NCBI GenBank assembly: GCA_002337385.1
Contig: DDFY01000025.1
Location: forward strand, 46,918-110,917
Source: Erythrobacter sp. UBA1916
GTDB lineage: Bacteria > Pseudomonadota > Alphaproteobacteria > Sphingomonadales > Sphingomonadaceae
Direction of reading: 5' to 3'
DNA length: 64,000 bases
This document shows, piece by piece, positions 61,370 to 64,000 of the stretch (position 1 is its first letter; the number at the start of each line of letters is the position of its first letter). The translations under genes were made by a program, and so were the position numbers. The notes under the pieces are model-generated. The model saw only the letters and a program-made list of their open reading frames with translations. It had not been told where the DNA came from and ran no database searches.

Positions 61370-63049
61370 ATGGCCGCCCAATACGCATTTGTCATGAAGG
61401 ACATGACCAAGACCTTCCCCGGTGCGCAAAAGCCGGTGCTCTCGAACATCAACCTCCAGTTCTATCAGGGTGCCAAGATCGGCATCGTCGGCCCCAACGG
61501 CGCGGGTAAGTCGACCCTGATCAAGATCATGGCCGGGATCGACACCGACTTCACCGGCGAAGCCTGGCCGGGTGAGAACATCACCGTCGGCTATCTCGAG
61601 CAGGAGCCCGAACTCGACGAGAGCAAGACCGTGCTCGAAAACGTCAAGGACGGTGCGCGCGAAGTGGCTGACCTGGTCGAGCGCTTCAACGCCATCTCGG
61701 CCGAAATGGGCGACCCGCAGGACGATACCGATTTCGACGCGCTGATGGAGGAAATGGGCGAGCTGCAGGCCAAGATCGACGCGGTCGACGGCTGGACGCT
61801 CGACAACCAGCTCGAAGTGGCGATGGAAGCGCTGCGCTGCCCGCCGGGCGACTGGCCCGTCACCGATCTGTCGGGCGGTGAGAAGCGCCGCGTGGCGCTC
61901 ACCCGGCTGCTGATCCAGAAGCCCTCGATCCTGCTGCTCGACGAACCGACCAACCACCTTGACGCCGAAAGCGTGCAGTGGCTCGAAAACCACCTCAAGG
62001 AATATGCCGGTGCGGTGCTCATGATCACCCACGACCGCTACTTCCTCGATAACGTGGTGGAATGGATCCTCGAACTCGACCGCGGGTCTTACTATCCTTA
62101 CGAAGGCAACTATTCGACTTACCTCGAAAAGAAGGCCAAGCGTCTCGAGCAGGAAAGCCGCGAGGAAAGCGGCAAGCAGAAGGCGCTCAGCCGCGAACTC
62201 GAGTGGATCCGGCAGACCCCCTCGGCTCGCCAGACCAAGAGCAAGGCGCGTATCCGCAAGTTCGAAGAACTGCAGAACAGCCAGGACAACCGCGGCATCG
62301 GCAAGGCGCAGATCGTCATTCAGGTGCCGGAGCGGCTCGGCGGCAAGGTGATCGAGGTGAACAACATCTCGAAGGCCTATGGCGACAAGCTGCTGTTCGA
62401 AGACCTCTCGTTCATGCTTCCTCCCGGCGGCATCGTCGGTGTGATCGGGCCGAACGGCGCGGGTAAATCGACGCTGTTCAAGATCCTCACCGGCAAGGAA
62501 GAGCCCGATAGCGGCACTGTCGAAATGGGTTCGACCGTGCGGCTGGGCTATGTCGACCAGAGCCGCGACCATCTCGATCCCAAGCACAACGTGTGGGAGG
62601 AGATTTCGGACGGTCTCGACTACATGAAGGTCAACGGTCAGGACATGAGCACGCGTGCATATGTCGGGGCGTTCAACTTCAAGGGCGCGGACCAGCAGAA
62701 AAACGTCGGCAAGCTGTCAGGCGGTGAGCGCAACCGCGTGCATATGGCCAAGATGCTGAAGCAGGGCGGCAACGTGCTGCTGCTCGACGAACCGACCAAC
62801 GACCTCGACGTGGAAACGCTGGGTGCGCTGGAAGAGGCGATCGAGAACTTCGCCGGTTGCGCCGTGGTCATCAGCCACGATCGCTTCTTCCTTGACCGTC
62901 TGGCGACGCACATTCTCGCCTTCGAGGGCAACAGCCACGTGGAATGGTTCGAGGGCAACTTCGAGGCTTATGAGGAAGACAAGCGCCGCCGTCTGGGCGA
63001 TGCGGCTGACCGTCCGAGCCGGGTGGCCTACAAGAAGCTCACGCGCTGA
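61370..63049 (+). CDS. ettA: Energy-dependent translational throttle protein EttA
   Basis: This 559-residue ABC-F protein gates the first peptide bond on the ribosome according to ATP/ADP ratio. The start is MAAQYAFVMKDMTKTFPGAQ. Two ATPase domains carry Walker A GPNGAGKSTLIK and GPNGAGKSTLFK, with signatures LSGGEKRRVALTRL and LSGGERNRVHMAKM. The P-site tRNA interaction motif lies between (SREESGKQKALSRELEWIRQTPSARQTKSKARI). Different from the Uup-like protein at 35385. A GC-rich hairpin follows the stop. Confidence 0.97.
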   Translation: MAAQYAFVMKDMTKTFPGAQKPVLSNINLQFYQGAKIGIVGPNGAGKSTLIKIMAGIDTDFTGEAWPGENITVGYLEQEPELDESKTVLENVKDGAREVADLVERFNAISAEMGDPQDDTDFDALMEEMGELQAKIDAVDGWTLDNQLEVAMEALRCPPGDWPVTDLSGGEKRRVALTRLLIQKPSILLLDEPTNHLDAESVQWLENHLKEYAGAVLMITHDRYFLDNVVEWILELDRGSYYPYEGNYSTYLEKKAKRLEQESREESGKQKALSRELEWIRQTPSARQTKSKARIRKFEELQNSQDNRGIGKAQIVIQVPERLGGKVIEVNNISKAYGDKLLFEDLSFMLPPGGIVGVIGPNGAGKSTLFKILTGKEEPDSGTVEMGSTVRLGYVDQSRDHLDPKHNVWEEISDGLDYMKVNGQDMSTRAYVGAFNFKGADQQKNVGKLSGGERNRVHMAKMLKQGGNVLLLDEPTNDLDVETLGALEEAIENFAGCAVVISHDRFFLDRLATHILAFEGNSHVEWFEGNFEAYEEDKRRRLGDAADRPSRVAYKKLTR

Positions 63050-63057
63050 GTTTGCGT

Positions 63058-63084
63058 CCGGCCCCGGAGCTGATCCGGGGCCGG
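63058..63084 (+). terminator. Hairpin after ettA (REP-like, possible terminator)
   Basis: CCGGCCCCGG (63058-63067) and CCGGGGCCGG (63075-63084) pair perfectly around AGCTGAT. No T run follows, so this may be a repeat element acting as a boundary between the convergent ettA and GIY-YIG genes. It resembles the palindrome at 5407. Confidence 0.65.
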
Positions 63085-63085
63085 G

Positions 63086-63385
63086 CTATTCTTCAGCGAA
63101 CCACACGCTCCATAAATCCTGCCAGTCGGGATTTTCCTCCTCGATCAGCGCGAACTTCCAATCGCGCCGCCAGCGCTTGATCCGCTTTTCGCGGACGAGG
63201 GCCTGTGCGATCTCCTCGTGCCGTTCGGCGTAGACGAGCATGGTCTTCCCACGTTCAGCGACATGCGCGGAGCCTTCTCCGAGGCGATGCTGCTGAACGC
63301 GCCGCACGAGGTCAGCCGAGACACCAACATACATCCCGCCGCGATAGCGGTTTGCCATAATGTAGACCCAGCCGCCCTTCTCCAT
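63086..63385 (-). CDS. GIY-YIG nuclease family protein
   Basis: This 99-residue protein has the GIY-YIG start in variant form: GWVYIMANRYRGGMYVGVSADLVRRVQQH. The catalytic arginine helix and glutamate-containing segment are present (RVQQHRLGEG, HEEIAQALVREKRIKRWRRDWKFALIEEENPDWQDL). These short standalone proteins (UPF0213-like) are of unknown function. The gene is convergent with ettA. Confidence 0.92.
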   Translation of the reverse strand: MEKGGWVYIMANRYRGGMYVGVSADLVRRVQQHRLGEGSAHVAERGKTMLVYAERHEEIAQALVREKRIKRWRRDWKFALIEEENPDWQDLWSVWFAEE

Positions 63386-63426
63386 GCAGGCAAAGGTATC
63401 GCGCGGTCGGTTGGAAGAATAGCTCG

Positions 63427-63447
63427 ATCCCGGCTCAAGGCCGGGAT
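63427..63447. repeat. REP-like palindrome ATCCCGGC-N5-GCCGGGAT
   Basis: This perfect 8-pair inverted repeat with a TCAAG loop, in the gap between the GIY-YIG and ClC genes, is of the TCATCCCGGCCTTGAGCCGGG type that is widespread in sphingomonad genomes. It may also help to end the ClC transcript. Confidence 0.65.
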
Positions 63448-63480
63448 GACGAGGTCATAGCTATATATCCTCGCCCCGGA

Positions 63481-64000
63481 TCAGGCCGTCTTTTCCTCGC
63501 TCGCCTTCGGTAGGAAATCGCGCGCCAGCGCGTGGTACAGCCGCTCCTTGCACACCAGCGAGCCGGTCCAGTCGCCAATCAGAGCAGTGGCGAACAGCGG
63601 CACGATGGCCCCGCTCATGCCGGTCGTTTCGCTCAGGATGATCACGGTCGTCAGCGGCGCGCGGACCACGCCGGTGAAATAACCCGCCATGCCCATCAGC
63701 ACGATCAGGCCCGATTGCTCGGGCGGGAACAGCACCGTCAGCATCTGACCAAAGCCCGAGCCCGCAGCCAGCGATGGCGCGAAAATCCCGCCAGGGATGC
63801 CGCTGACGCTGGTCGCCAGCGCGGCGAGGAACTTCGCAGGGCCGAACCACAGTTCCCCCTCCTTGCCCGCCAGCAGCGCCTGCGTCGGCTCGTAACCCGT
63901 GCCCGATACGGCGCCGGCAGTGAGAAAGCCGAGTATCCCGACCACGATCCCGCAAGCCAGCGCGGTCAGCAGAGGGCGGCTGCCCAGCAGCGCGGACCAG
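63481..64000 (-). CDS. Chloride channel/antiporter of the ClC family, 5'-truncated by the window edge
   Basis: The last 173 or so residues of a ClC protein are encoded. Visible are the helices around KFLAALATSVSGIPGGIFAPSLAAGSGFG (GxFxP anion-selectivity region), MGMAGYFTGVVRAPLTTVIILSETTGMSG, and the C-terminal helix LIGDWTGSLVCKERLYHAL. The upstream part (SALLGSRPLLTALACGIVVGILGFLTAGAVSGTGYE) runs to the edge. No CBS domains follow. Channel or proton-coupled mode cannot be decided from this half. Confidence 0.94.
   Translation of the reverse strand, partial: WSALLGSRPLLTALACGIVVGILGFLTAGAVSGTGYEPTQALLAGKEGELWFGPAKFLAALATSVSGIPGGIFAPSLAAGSGFGQMLTVLFPPEQSGLIVLMGMAGYFTGVVRAPLTTVIILSETTGMSGAIVPLFATALIGDWTGSLVCKERLYHALARDFLPKASEEKTA

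Overview
The window is a chromosomal segment of a GC-rich alphaproteobacterium, most probably a member of the Sphingomonadales (Erythrobacteraceae or Sphingomonadaceae type). The grounds are gene order (rpsB-tsf-pyrH-frr-uppS-cdsA-dxr-rseP-bamA-skp-fabZ), the absence of lpxD and lpxA around fabZ (sphingomonads make glycosphingolipids instead of lipid A), a NADH-dehydrogenase NDUFS4-like subunit, a GTA-type holin, DUF6456, and small repeats typical of the group. No insertion sequence, integrase, CRISPR array or rRNA operon was seen. The DNA looks compositionally uniform and almost entirely chromosomal core.

Layout. 1-2.1 kb: cytochrome c maturation operon ccmC-D-E-F (minus strand, every junction a 4-base ATGA overlap; ccmF runs off the left edge). 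2.2-5.3 kb: amino-acid dehydrogenase, tRNA-His, a translationally coupled trio (2OG-Fe(II) hydroxylase, small ABM-like protein, GFA-type protein), and rpmE. 5.4-16.4 kb: one long minus-strand translation and envelope block from rpsB to fabZ. 16.6-18.5 kb: a small membrane-protein gene preceded by two perfect alphaproteobacterial LexA boxes, facing the phospholipid genes pssA and psd. 18.7-25.8 kb: tRNA-Tyr, rlmB, hup, lon, ybaB, dnaX, a DUF4188 gene and the SRP RNA. 25.8-30.6 kb: class A beta-lactamase, NDUFS4-like subunit, hrpB and the polyprenyl diphosphate synthase. 30.6-40.6 kb: chorismate mutase, BASS transporter, a PhoPQ-like two-component system with a PepSY protein, SIMPL protein, Uup, a proline-rich unknown, DUF6456, an XRE/S24 regulator and a glycosyltransferase. 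40.6-43.5 kb: secF-secD-yajC.

43.7-52.5 kb: three tRNA genes, a cytochrome b561-YceI fusion, GTA-type holin, aroQ, accB-accC, an Lrp regulator, a histidine-kinase-like protein with a degenerate ATPase domain, and a polysaccharide deacetylase. 52.5-58.6 kb: an iron-uptake operon (exbB-exbD-tonB-siderophore receptor-piuC-ferric-reductase-like protein-PepSY-like protein) behind a Fur-box-like palindrome. 58.6-64 kb: GH3 lipoprotein, YitT-family protein, ettA, a GIY-YIG protein and the C-terminal part of a ClC channel.

The most interesting signals are the tandem LexA boxes in front of the uncharacterised 73-residue membrane protein, the siderophore operon ending in a two-gene reductase-like module, the histidine kinase without a recognisable ATP-binding site, and a chromosomal beta-lactamase with the cysteine pair that class A carbapenemases use.
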